DNA of 40,271 nucleotides, taken from positions 1-40,271 of the forward strand of contig JAJCYC010000216.1 in the NCBI GenBank assembly GCA_029263115.1. Reading direction: 5' to 3'. Positions 7,481 through 15,042 of the stretch are shown in pieces (the first letter of the stretch is position 1; every line of letters begins with the position of its first letter). This stretch comes from Pseudonocardia sp. Lineage in GTDB: Bacteria > Actinomycetota > Actinomycetes > Mycobacteriales > Pseudonocardiaceae. The position numbers and the translations under genes were made by a program. The notes beneath the pieces are model-generated. The model did no database searches and was not told the origin of the DNA. It saw only the letters and a list, made by a program, of their open reading frames with translations.

Positions 7481-9148
7481 ATGCGGAACAATGCCGGTGT
7501 GGCCAGCAACCGATCCAGGCGTCCGCGGCCGGGCCGCGCCCGCTCGGGGTTCGGCGGCCGGCGCCGCACGATGTGGGTCCCGGTGGACGAGCGTCCCGGT
7601 CGGGCCGACCGGGACACCGGAGCCGACCGGGACGGTCGGGACCGCCGTGACGAACCGGCCGGCTCCGCGTGGAGCAACCCGGCGCCCCCGCCACACACCG
7701 AGCCGCCGCGACGCACCGAGCCCCCGCCACACACCGAGCCGCCGCCACGCACCGAGCCCCCGCCACGCACCGAGCCGCCGCCACGCACCGGGCAGCCGGG
7801 GCCGCGCAAGCTGACCGTCACCCGGGTCGCGGCCTGGCGGGGCCGGCAGCTCACCGAGGAGGGCATCCGGCGGTTCCACGGCGCGGCCGGGGCCGACGGA
7901 GCCGACCGGTCCGGGCTGCGGGCGCTGACCTACGCGACGATGCTGAACTACGCCACCGACGCCGCGATCGCCGTCGCGCTGGCCAACACCCTGTTCTTCT
8001 CCGCCGCCACCGCCGAGAGCAAGTCCAAGGTGGCGCTTTACCTGCTGATCACCGTCGCCCCGTTCGCGCTGGTCGCCCCGGTGATCGGGCCGCTGCTGGA
8101 CCGGCTGCAGCGCGGGCGGCGGTGGGCGCTGGCGCTGTCGTTCGTCGGTCGGGCCGTGCTGGCGGTGGTGATGGCCGCGAACTTCGACACCTGGGCGCTC
8201 TACCCGGCGGCACTCGGGGTGATGGTGCTGTCGAAGTCCTGCACCGTGCTGCGCGCGGCGGTCACCCCCCGGGTGCTGCCGCCGACGATCACCCTGGTCA
8301 CCACCAACTCCCGGCTGACCGCCTTCGGGCTGCTGGCCGGCGGGGTGTTCGGAGCGGTCGCGGTGGGCGTGGCGCGGGTGTCCGGCTCCCCTGGCGCGCT
8401 GGTCTACACCGCCGCGCTGTGCCTGCTCGGGGCCTGGTTGTGCCTGCGCATCCCGCGGTGGGTGGAGGTCACCGCCGGTGAGGTACCGGCCTCGCTACGG
8501 GCCAGCCGGGGTTCGCGGGCCGGCCGCCGCTCGGGCCGGCGCACCAGCCAGCCGATGGGTCGGCACGTGGTGGTGTCGCTGTGGGGGTCCGGCTCGATCC
8601 GGGTGCTGACCGGTTTCCTCACCTTGTTCGTGGCGTTCGTGGTCAAGGCCCAGACCGAACAGGACCCGTCCCGGCAACTGCTGCTGCTGGGCTGCGTGGG
8701 CGCCGCGGCCGGGGTGGGCAGCTTCGTGGGCAACGCGATCGGGGCCCGCCAGCGTTTCGACCGGTCCGAGACCCTCGTGCTGGGCTGCGTCGCGACCGCG
8801 ATGGTGGCGGCCGCGGCGGTGGCGATGTTCCCCGGCATCCCGGCCGCCACCGGGTGCGCGCTGGTGGCCGCGATCGTCAGCGCGCTGTCCAAGGTCTGCC
8901 TGGACGCGGTGATCCAGCGGGACCTGCCCGAACGGTCCCGGGCCTCGGCGTTCGGACGTTCGGAGACGGTGCTGCAGCTGGCCTGGGTGTTGGGTGGCGC
9001 GATGGGGGTACTGCTGCCACCGGTCTGGTGGATCGGGTTCACCTCGGTCGCGGTGCTGGTCGGGCTGGGCCTCGCGCAGACCGCGATGATCAGCCGGGGG
9101 CGCTCGCTGCTGCCCTGGATCCGGCACCGCGAGCAGCCGGTGCTCTGA
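7481..9148 (+). CDS. MFS transporter with proline-rich repeat N-terminus
   Basis: Membrane transporter of the MFS type with about eleven to twelve hydrophobic segments between residues ~150 and 545. ATMLNYATDAAIAVALANTL begins the membrane part, and GPLLDRLQRGRRWAL is the TM2-3 loop. An N-terminal cytoplasmic extension of ~115 residues is unusual: it is Arg/Gly/Asp-rich and then carries six copies of a hexapeptide of the form PPPxTE. Homologues from related actinomycetes often sit next to DUF3027 and cold-shock genes, as here. The start is ATG at 7481, but GTG at 7499 is preceded at 6 nt by AACAAT and could be the true leaderless start. The substrate is unknown. Confidence 0.85.
   Translation: MRNNAGVASNRSRRPRPGRARSGFGGRRRTMWVPVDERPGRADRDTGADRDGRDRRDEPAGSAWSNPAPPPHTEPPRRTEPPPHTEPPPRTEPPPRTEPPPRTGQPGPRKLTVTRVAAWRGRQLTEEGIRRFHGAAGADGADRSGLRALTYATMLNYATDAAIAVALANTLFFSAATAESKSKVALYLLITVAPFALVAPVIGPLLDRLQRGRRWALALSFVGRAVLAVVMAANFDTWALYPAALGVMVLSKSCTVLRAAVTPRVLPPTITLVTTNSRLTAFGLLAGGVFGAVAVGVARVSGSPGALVYTAALCLLGAWLCLRIPRWVEVTAGEVPASLRASRGSRAGRRSGRRTSQPMGRHVVVSLWGSGSIRVLTGFLTLFVAFVVKAQTEQDPSRQLLLLGCVGAAAGVGSFVGNAIGARQRFDRSETLVLGCVATAMVAAAAVAMFPGIPAATGCALVAAIVSALSKVCLDAVIQRDLPERSRASAFGRSETVLQLAWVLGGAMGVLLPPVWWIGFTSVAVLVGLGLAQTAMISRGRSLLPWIRHREQPVL
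7685..7792. repeat. Six-unit 18-bp tandem repeat in the MFS gene
   Basis: Six consecutive 18-bp units of the form CCSCCGCSACRCACCGAG run from 7685 to 7792. Units alternate between CCCCCG and CCGCCG at the beginning. They encode PPPHTE or PPPRTE (one PPRRTE). The unit length is a multiple of three, so copy changes would keep the frame. Confidence 0.93.
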
Positions 9149-9187
9149 GGTCCCGCTACCCCTGAGCCCGCCTCAGCTCGAGCCGCC

Positions 9188-9973
9188 TCAGCCCCGGGGC
9201 ACGTCGAGCCGCAGGCCGACCCCGCGCACCGTGTGCAGGTAGCGCGGGGCCTGGGCGCTCTCCCGCAGCTTGCGGCGCAACCACGAGACGTGCACGTCGA
9301 CCGTCTTGTCCGCGGCCGAGGCCTTGCCGGCGATCGTCGTCCCGCCGGCACGAGTCGCCTTGTCGACCGGGCCGGGCTGGCGCCACACCTCGGCCAGCAG
9401 CTCGGTCTTGGTGACCACCTGCCCGACCCGCTGGGCCAGGTAGGCGAGCAGGTCGAACTCGCGCGGCGACAGCGCCAGCGGCAGTTCGTCCAGCTCGGCC
9501 CGGCGGGCGGCCAGGTCGAGGTACAACCCGCCCAGCCGCAGCATCGAGCGGGGCGGGGGCTGCGTGACGCCGCGGCGACGCAGCACCGCCCGGACCCTGG
9601 CCAGCAGGGAGTCCAGGCCGGCGGGTTGCACGACCCAGTCGTCGGCCCCGGCGTCGAGCGCGGCGACCACGCTGGGCTCGTCCGCCTCGCAGGTCGTCAC
9701 CATCACCGCCGCCCCGGCCAGGGCCGCCCGCAGCTCGGCCACCACGTGGACCGTGTCCGGCGCGGCGATCCGCCCGGCCAGCAGCACCAGGTCGGGTTGA
9801 CCCTTGGTCGCGGCGACCAGCCCGGCGTCGGCGTCCGACTCGACCGACGTGGGGTACCCCTGATCGGCGAGGTGGCGCAGCAGCCGGCCCCGTACCTCGG
9901 CATCCTGCGCGATCACCAGCACATGGGGCGCCACACGACCCAGGGCGGCTAGCGGCACCGCGGCTGACGACAC
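9188..9973 (-). CDS. OmpR-type regulator with degenerate receiver domain
   Basis: DNA-binding protein of 261 residues with a receiver-like N-terminal domain (about 15-130) and an OmpR/PhoB winged helix (about 150-258; LALSPREFDLLAYLAQRVGQ, TVDVHVSWLRRKL, YLHTVRGVGLRL). The receiver has lost its phosphorylation chemistry: the acceptor Asp position in PDLVLLAG is Ala66, the acidic pocket reads IAQDAE, and the conserved Lys is Gln (VVQPAG). It should therefore work without phosphorylation. The winged helix carries an insertion of about 20 residues (KATRAGGTTIAGKASAADK) before the recognition helix. GTG at 9973 follows a perfect GGAGG at a 7-nt distance. No kinase gene is nearby. Confidence 0.88.
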   Translation of the reverse strand: MSSAAVPLAALGRVAPHVLVIAQDAEVRGRLLRHLADQGYPTSVESDADAGLVAATKGQPDLVLLAGRIAAPDTVHVVAELRAALAGAAVMVTTCEADEPSVVAALDAGADDWVVQPAGLDSLLARVRAVLRRRGVTQPPPRSMLRLGGLYLDLAARRAELDELPLALSPREFDLLAYLAQRVGQVVTKTELLAEVWRQPGPVDKATRAGGTTIAGKASAADKTVDVHVSWLRRKLRESAQAPRYLHTVRGVGLRLDVPRG

Positions 9974-10122
9974 TGAGAAACCTCCGGGAGCAGGCGTGAC
10001 AATGCATGCTGCGTGACGCCGGTGAACGCTCCGAGAATCCTACGTGAAGTGAGCGTTGCCTTCGCTACTCATGGGTAGCATTCACCGAATCGAGCTTAAA
10101 AAGCTTGACACGGCGCGATTCG

Positions 10123-10509
10123 TCAGCCGTCCAGATCGCGGGCGACCGCACGGACCACCTCGGCCGCCAGCTTGGCGCTGCGCCGATCCGGATAGCGGCC
10201 CCGGCGCAGGTCGGGCTGGACCTTGCCCTCCAGCAACTTGATCATATCCTCGATGAGTCCGTGCAGTTCCTCGGCCGGTCGGCGCCGGGCCTCGACCACC
10301 GACGGCGGAGCATCGACCAGCCGCACCGACAACGCCTGCGGACCCCGACGGCCCTCGGCCATGCCGAACTCCACCCGCTGACCGGATTTCAGACCGTCCA
10401 CCCCCGGTGGCAGGGCTGCCTTGCGGACGTACACGTCCGCGCCCCCGTCCTGGGAAAGAAATCCGAAACCCTTCTCGGCGTCGTACCACTTGACCCTGCC
10501 GGTCGGCAC
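10123..10509 (-). CDS. cspB: Cold-shock protein with C-terminal extension (CspB-like)
   Basis: Single-stranded nucleic acid binding protein. Residues 1-65 are a cold-shock domain with both RNP motifs ([16 protein letters not shown]) and start [14 protein letters not shown]. The second half, about 63 residues ([20 protein letters not shown] and following), is the helical extension found in the actinobacterial CspB group. GTG at 10509 gives the canonical VPTGRVKWY start. A GTG three codons upstream (10518) has AGGGG about 4-9 nt before it and is an alternative. The promoter region contains a 17-bp duplication. Confidence 0.92.
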   Translation of the reverse strand: MPTGRVKWYDAEKGFGFLSQDGGADVYVRKAALPPGVDGLKSGQRVEFGMAEGRRGPQALSVRLVDAPPSVVEARRRPAEELHGLIEDMIKLLEGKVQPDLRRGRYPDRRSAKLAAEVVRAVARDLDG

Positions 10510-10545
10510 CCTGCTCACCCGTCCCCTGCTCAACCACACGCTCTG

Positions 10546-10579
10546 CCGTACCCACCACACCGCCGTACCCACCACACCG
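10546..10579. repeat. Perfect 17-bp tandem duplication upstream of the cold-shock gene
   Basis: CCGTACCCACCACACCG occurs twice head to tail at 10546-10562 and 10563-10579, 37 bp before the chosen start of the cold-shock gene. It may lie in the promoter or the 5' leader. Confidence 0.9.
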
Positions 10580-10625
10580 CCGAGCCCGCCAACCCGTATG
10601 CACGACGAACGCGCCCCGAGCGGCG

Positions 10626-11012
10626 TCAGGGCGCGCGTGTCCAGACTAGCCCGGCCGCCGGTGCACGCGCGCCCGCCTTACGCGTGCCGGGCGGCCGCGG
10701 CGCCCGAAGCCCCAGCAGCTCGACCGACCGCTCCCGCATCTCCACCGTGCGCACCTTGCCGGTGACAGTCATCGGGAAGTTCTCCACCACCCGCACGTAG
10801 CGCGGGATCTTGTAGCGCGCCAACTCGCCCGACGACCATTCGCGCAGGGCGTCCGAGGTCAGTGGATCGGCGCCCTCCCGCATCCGTACCCACGCGCACG
10901 ACTCCTCCCCGTAGAGCTCGTCCGGCACGCCGATGACCTGGGCGTCCAGCACGTCCGGATGGGCGTAGCGGAACTCCTCGATCTCCCCGGGGTAGATGTC
11001 CTCCCCGCGCCG
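10626..11012 (-). pseudogene. AMP-forming acyl-CoA ligase, C-terminal remnant
   Basis: The reverse strand encodes only the C-terminal domain of an ANL-superfamily acyl-CoA synthetase. GEDIYPGEIEEFRYAHPDVL is the hinge and A8-like region, PDELYGEESCAWVRMREGA follows, and YKIPRYVRVVENFPMTVTGK carries the catalytic Lys of the A10 motif. The large N-terminal adenylation domain (P-loop STSGTTGxPK, A5) is missing upstream. The reading degenerates before GEDIYP, where GGENIYP with the preceding GRxKDMI would be expected. No adenylation can be carried out without the missing part. The C-terminal tail past the A10 motif reads [19 protein letters not shown]. Confidence 0.72.
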
Positions 11013-11159
11013 TGGTTGGTCGCCTCCAGAGGGGGCTGACGCGCTCACGGTGGACTCCTCGGGGCACGTCGGCCCGGTCGGTCGGGCCGGATGGCGCCTC
11101 GGCCCGGGATGTCCCGCTATCCTTCCGCCCCGGCGACCGGCTCGCCACCGCCGCGACGC

Positions 11160-12383
11160 TCACAGCCCTCCGGTGTAGAGCAGCAGGTTCGACGTGCCAC
11201 CAGCCCCCCCGCCGACCAGCACGTCCGGCGTGGCCCGGTCGATCAGCCACTTCCGCACGGTCGCGGTCGGGGCGTCGCCGAAGCGCTGCTTGTACATCGC
11301 GGCCACCCCAGCCGCGAACGGCGCCGACATCGAGGAACCGGTGTAGGGCTCGACACCGCCACCCGGAACGGGCGCGTCGATCACCGTGCCGGGCGCGTAC
11401 AGCGACACGCAGCGGCCGGTGCTCGAGGTACCCGAGCGCCGGTCGTCGATCGTCGAGTTGGCTACCACCAGCACGTTGCGCGCCGCCCGGGGGGCCACCG
11501 TGCAGGAGTCGGCGCCGGTGTTGCCGGCCGAGGTGGCCACGAAGACACCGGCATCGGCGAGCCGCGTCACCGCGGCGCTGAGGATCGCCGACGGCTCGTT
11601 GCCGTAGCGCCAGGACAGCACTGCGACGGCCGGCTGCCGCGCGTTGCGGGTGACCCACTCCACGCCCTCGACCAGGTCGGACAGCGACCCGTCGCCCATG
11701 CAGTCGAGCACCTTCACGTCGTGCAGGACCGCCTGCTTGGCCACCCCCAGCGTGGCTCCGCCGGCGATCCCGGCGACCACGGTGCCGTGCCCACCGCAGT
11801 CCCCCCGCGGCCCGCCGGCGATGTTCACCTCGAACCGGGCCCGCCCGCCGAACTCGGGGTGGCTCAGGTCGATGCCGGTGTCCAGCACGTAGACGTGCAC
11901 CCCAGCGCCAGTGGCGTCGGTGGAGTAGCTGCGCGAGAGCGGGAGCCGCCGCTGGTCGATCCGGTCCAGGCCCCAGTTGCGCGGATCGGTCTGCCGGTTG
12001 CGCTTGCCAGCCGAGTCGTCGCCCGGCGGCTGCGCCGGCTCAGCGTCCGCCGCGGGCTCGGTCGCCGCGTCCGGCTCGGTCTCGGTGGCGCGGACGGTGC
12101 GGTCGGGCTCGACACCGAGCACCCCGGCGCGGGTGCGCAGCCGCTGCGCCTGGCCGGCGGTCAGCGGGGCGGCGAACCCGCTGACGGACTGCTCGAAGCG
12201 ACTGGTGGTGACCACCCCGAGCTCCCCGACCACCGACTCGACACTCTGCTCCGGGGCGATCCGCACCACGTAGGCGCTGGACGGCTCGACACTTGCCGGC
12301 TCGGCAGGCGCGCTCGGCGACAGGAGGAGCCCGAGACCCGCGGCGATCGCCGACAAGGGCGACCCCGACCGCACATCAATCAC
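11160..12383 (-). CDS. S8 family serine peptidase (subtilisin-like, secreted)
   Basis: Extracellular protease of about 407 residues. An N-terminal signal peptide ([19 protein letters not shown]) is followed by an I9-type inhibitor prodomain ([14 protein letters not shown] to [12 protein letters not shown]), a short acidic/proline linker, and the catalytic domain. The triad is Asp in [14 protein letters not shown], His in [13 protein letters not shown] and Ser in [13 protein letters not shown]. The oxyanion Asn is in TSAGNTGAD. The serine motif is unusual (GSSMSAPF instead of GTSMA[ST]PH). GTG at 12383 was chosen because it places the hydrophobic core early and TAGCGT lies 8 nt upstream; other in-frame starts exist, for example ATG 12449. 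The family usually degrades extracellular protein; the target is unknown. Confidence 0.87.
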   Translation of the reverse strand: MIDVRSGSPLSAIAAGLGLLLSPSAPAEPASVEPSSAYVVRIAPEQSVESVVGELGVVTTSRFEQSVSGFAAPLTAGQAQRLRTRAGVLGVEPDRTVRATETEPDAATEPAADAEPAQPPGDDSAGKRNRQTDPRNWGLDRIDQRRLPLSRSYSTDATGAGVHVYVLDTGIDLSHPEFGGRARFEVNIAGGPRGDCGGHGTVVAGIAGGATLGVAKQAVLHDVKVLDCMGDGSLSDLVEGVEWVTRNARQPAVAVLSWRYGNEPSAILSAAVTRLADAGVFVATSAGNTGADSCTVAPRAARNVLVVANSTIDDRRSGTSSTGRCVSLYAPGTVIDAPVPGGGVEPYTGSSMSAPFAAGVAAMYKQRFGDAPTATVRKWLIDRATPDVLVGGGAGGTSNLLLYTGGL

Positions 12384-12684
12384 GGAGAGCAACGCTAAGA
12401 CCCCGATTGATGCGTTGCCAATGACACAATCGTGGCCAATGGGACTCATGAGGCTAGTGTTACGAGTGTCGGCGGCCCGGGTGAGGAACGAGTGCGACGG
12501 GCAGTCCCGGGTAGTCGGTGGCGCCCCGCAGGTCGACCGTGCCCCGACGTACCCGACCGCTTCGTTGCCCTCGCTGTTCGACACGGAAGTCACCCGCGGC
12601 GCACACCAGTGGATCGTCACGTTCCGGTGATCGGCGTCTGTGCGGTGCTCGCCCGGCGCGCACCCACGGGTCAGAATGGCGGCC
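12384..12684. other. Intergenic region between divergent peptidase and winged-helix genes
   Basis: About 300 bp. It should hold both divergent promoters: TAGCGT at 12397-12392 on the reverse strand for the peptidase, and CAGAAT at 12672-12677 for the winged-helix gene. Several short frames cross it, but none resembles a protein I recognise. Confidence 0.5.
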
Positions 12685-13866
12685 GTGCGGACCTTCGACC
12701 CCGGCCAGCGGCGGACCCGGCTGGCCCGGCGGCACCGGCTCGCACCCGGGCACCGGGCGACGGACGTGGTGGCGGCCACCGACTCGGTGGTGTGCCTGCA
12801 CGCCACCGACCCGGCCACGGTCTACCTCTCGGCGTGGGCCCGGGTCCGCGGCTTCCGGCCCACCGACCTGGACACGGCCCTCTACACCGACCGGTCGCTG
12901 GTCAAGCAGCTGTGCATGCGGCGCACCCTGTTCGTGTTCGGCGCCGACCTGCTCGACGTCGTGCAGTCGGCCGCCGCCGACCGGGTGGCCGACCAGGAGC
13001 GGCGCCGGCTGATCAAGGACGTGGAGGCGGCCGGGCTGCACGCCGACGGCACCGCCTGGCTGGCCGCCGCCGGCGCGGCCACCCTCGACGCGCTCGCCGG
13101 GCTCGGCGAGGCCCACTCGGGCGAGCTCCGGGCCGCCGTCCCGCTGCTGGAGGGGGTGACCGTCGCGTCTCCGGGCAAGGCCTACGGCGGGGACAACCCG
13201 GTCGGCCCCCGGGTGTTGACCACGCTGTCCGCCGCCGGGGCGATCCTGCGTAGTACCAACCGCGGCTCCTGGAACGTGTCCCGGCCGAACTGGACCCTCA
13301 CCGAGCGCTGGCTCGGCCGGCCGGTCGAGCCACCGGCCGAGGCGACCGCCCGCGCGCAGCTGGTACGTCGCTGGCTGCGCGCGTTCGGCCCGGCCACGGT
13401 CGCCGATCTGAAGTGGTGGCTGGGCTGCACGCTCACCGCGACCCGGGCGGCGCTGGCCGAGGTCGGCGCGGCCGAGGTGGACCTGCACGGCGCTCCCGGG
13501 GTCGCGCTGGCCGACGACCTGACCGACGACCCGCCGGTCGAGCCGTGGGCCGCGCTGCTGCCCGGGCTGGACCCGACCACGATGGGCTGGCAGCAACGCG
13601 ACTGGTACCTCGGCGCGCACCGCGAGCGGCTGTTCGACCGGGCCGGCAACGCCGGCCCGACCGCCTGATGGGACGGGCGGGTCGTCGGCGGCTGGCGGCA
13701 GAGCGCGTCCGGCGAGGTGGCGCTCCAGCTGCTGGAGGACGTCGGAGCGGAGGCTCGCACGGCGCTGGAGGCCGAGGCCGAACGGCTCACCGGCTGGCTC
13801 GCCGGGCTGCGGATCTCCCCCCGTTTCCCGTCCCCGCTGTCCAAGGAGCCGGTGAGCGGGCAGTAG
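12685..13866 (+). pseudogene. Winged-helix DNA-binding (HTH_42) protein interrupted by TGA
   Basis: Member of the HTH_42 (PF06224, AlkZ/YcaQ-related) superfamily. The frame reads [19 protein letters not shown] at the start and RDWYLGAHRERLFDRAGNAG near 13650, then meets TGA at 13666-13668. Translation continues in the same frame as WDGRVVGGWRQSASGEVALQ and on to EPVSGQ with a stop at 13864-13866. Homologues have PTxWWDGRIVGGW here, so the TGA replaces one Trp codon (TGG). The downstream 65 codons keep perfect coding character, so the mutation must be recent, a sequencing error, or read through. The QxQ/QxD glycosylase motif position reads CLHATDP, so glycosylase activity is not indicated. ATG 12676 is an alternative start. 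Confidence 0.78.
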
Positions 13867-14127
13867 CGCCGGGCTCACCGACCGAGCGCGGCGAGACACT
13901 CGAGGTCGGCCGCGGCGTGCGCCATCCGCTCGATGTTCACCAGGCAGCACGACGGCGGGTGCAGGTCGGGCCGGCGTTCGCGAAATCGGTGTCGCCCGTG
14001 GTCACCGGGGTGCTGTCCTTCCAACTCGGTGACATGCTGACCAGGTGGCGGCTGACACTGGCGCTGGCGCCAGAACCCGCCGCCGCGCGCGGGTGGAACA
14101 CGCCACGTCGACCGGTGGAGGCCAGCG

Positions 14128-14970
14128 ATGACCCAGGAGACCGACCGCGCCGCCGCGGGTGACACCGGCGAGGCGGGGTTCCCGGTGCATTCGCACATCG
14201 CGCTGCGCGCCACCATCGGGGTCATCGCCGTCGCGCTCCCGCTGCTGGTCATCAGCGTCACGGCGGCCGTGGACGGGGAGGTGCTCTCCTCGATAAGTGC
14301 ATCGTTCCACCACCGGTACTCGATCAGCCTCTTCGTCGGGTCGATGTGCGCCTTCGCCGCGTTCCTGTGGGCCTACCAGTACACGCCGACCGAGAACCGC
14401 CTCGGCAACGTGGGCGCGGTACTGGCGGCCGGGGTCGCCATCTTCCCGACCCGGCCGGGAGCACAGGACGCCCCGTTCACGCTTCCCTGGTTCCTGGGCA
14501 CCGTGCACTTCGTCTGCGCGGCGACGTTCTTCCTGATCCTGTTCCGGTTCTGCCGGTACTGGTCCCGCAACGACCAGGACGCCAGCCAGGCCCGCACCTA
14601 CCGGATCTGCTCGTGGGTGATCCTCGCCGCGCTGCTGGTCGCCGGAGCCACCCAGGTGGCGGAGGCGATCTGGTTGACCTCCGGGCGGCTGGACCCGTAC
14701 TTCCTGCTCGCCGAGGTCGTGATGATCGAGGCGTTCGGAGTCTCCTGGCTGGTCCGGGGAGGCGCTCGACTGACCTGCGCCGCTCGGGCGTTGGTCGTGG
14801 TCGGCGTGCCGATCCTGCTGATCGTGTTCGTCCTCGGAGGCGGGTCGGTCGCCGACCGGGCAGCGGCCGGCGCCGTCGGGTTCCTCGCCGCCGTAGCCCT
14901 GCTCGCGGTGCTGTGGCCGGAGCGACCGGGAGCGGCCCGAAACCGCTTCGGCACCGCCCAGGCCGAGTGA
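14128..14970 (+). CDS. Polytopic membrane protein of unknown function
   Basis: Integral membrane protein of 280 residues with about seven or eight hydrophobic segments and no catalytic motif I recognise. The stretch SISASFHHRYSISLFVGSMC, followed by NVGAVLAAGVAIFPTRP and VHFVCAATFFLILF, resembles a widespread DUF998-like group of hypothetical membrane proteins that have an ISAYYH...RDVFVG motif. The ATG at 14128 is preceded by GGAGG with a 6-nt spacer. The gene is alone between the winged-helix gene and valyl-tRNA synthetase. Confidence 0.8.
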   Translation: MTQETDRAAAGDTGEAGFPVHSHIALRATIGVIAVALPLLVISVTAAVDGEVLSSISASFHHRYSISLFVGSMCAFAAFLWAYQYTPTENRLGNVGAVLAAGVAIFPTRPGAQDAPFTLPWFLGTVHFVCAATFFLILFRFCRYWSRNDQDASQARTYRICSWVILAALLVAGATQVAEAIWLTSGRLDPYFLLAEVVMIEAFGVSWLVRGGARLTCAARALVVVGVPILLIVFVLGGGSVADRAAAGAVGFLAAVALLAVLWPERPGAARNRFGTAQAE

Positions 14971-15042
14971 CCTCCCGGGCCGGTGTCCGGCGCGGCCAGG
15001 TCCGCCGCGGCACGCCGGACCCGAGCTGAGTGACCTTACCGG

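Noticed and set aside
12415-12630. Small forward ORF of 71 residues between peptidase and winged-helix gene
   Set aside because: Composition is not coding-like and it matches no family; considered as DUF397-like but the hallmark pattern is missing.
13875-14000. Reverse-strand tail reading CCLVNIERMAHAAADLECLA before a stop
   Set aside because: It looks coding-like but is too short to name, and the upstream frame does not continue convincingly; possible gene remnant, not reported as a feature.
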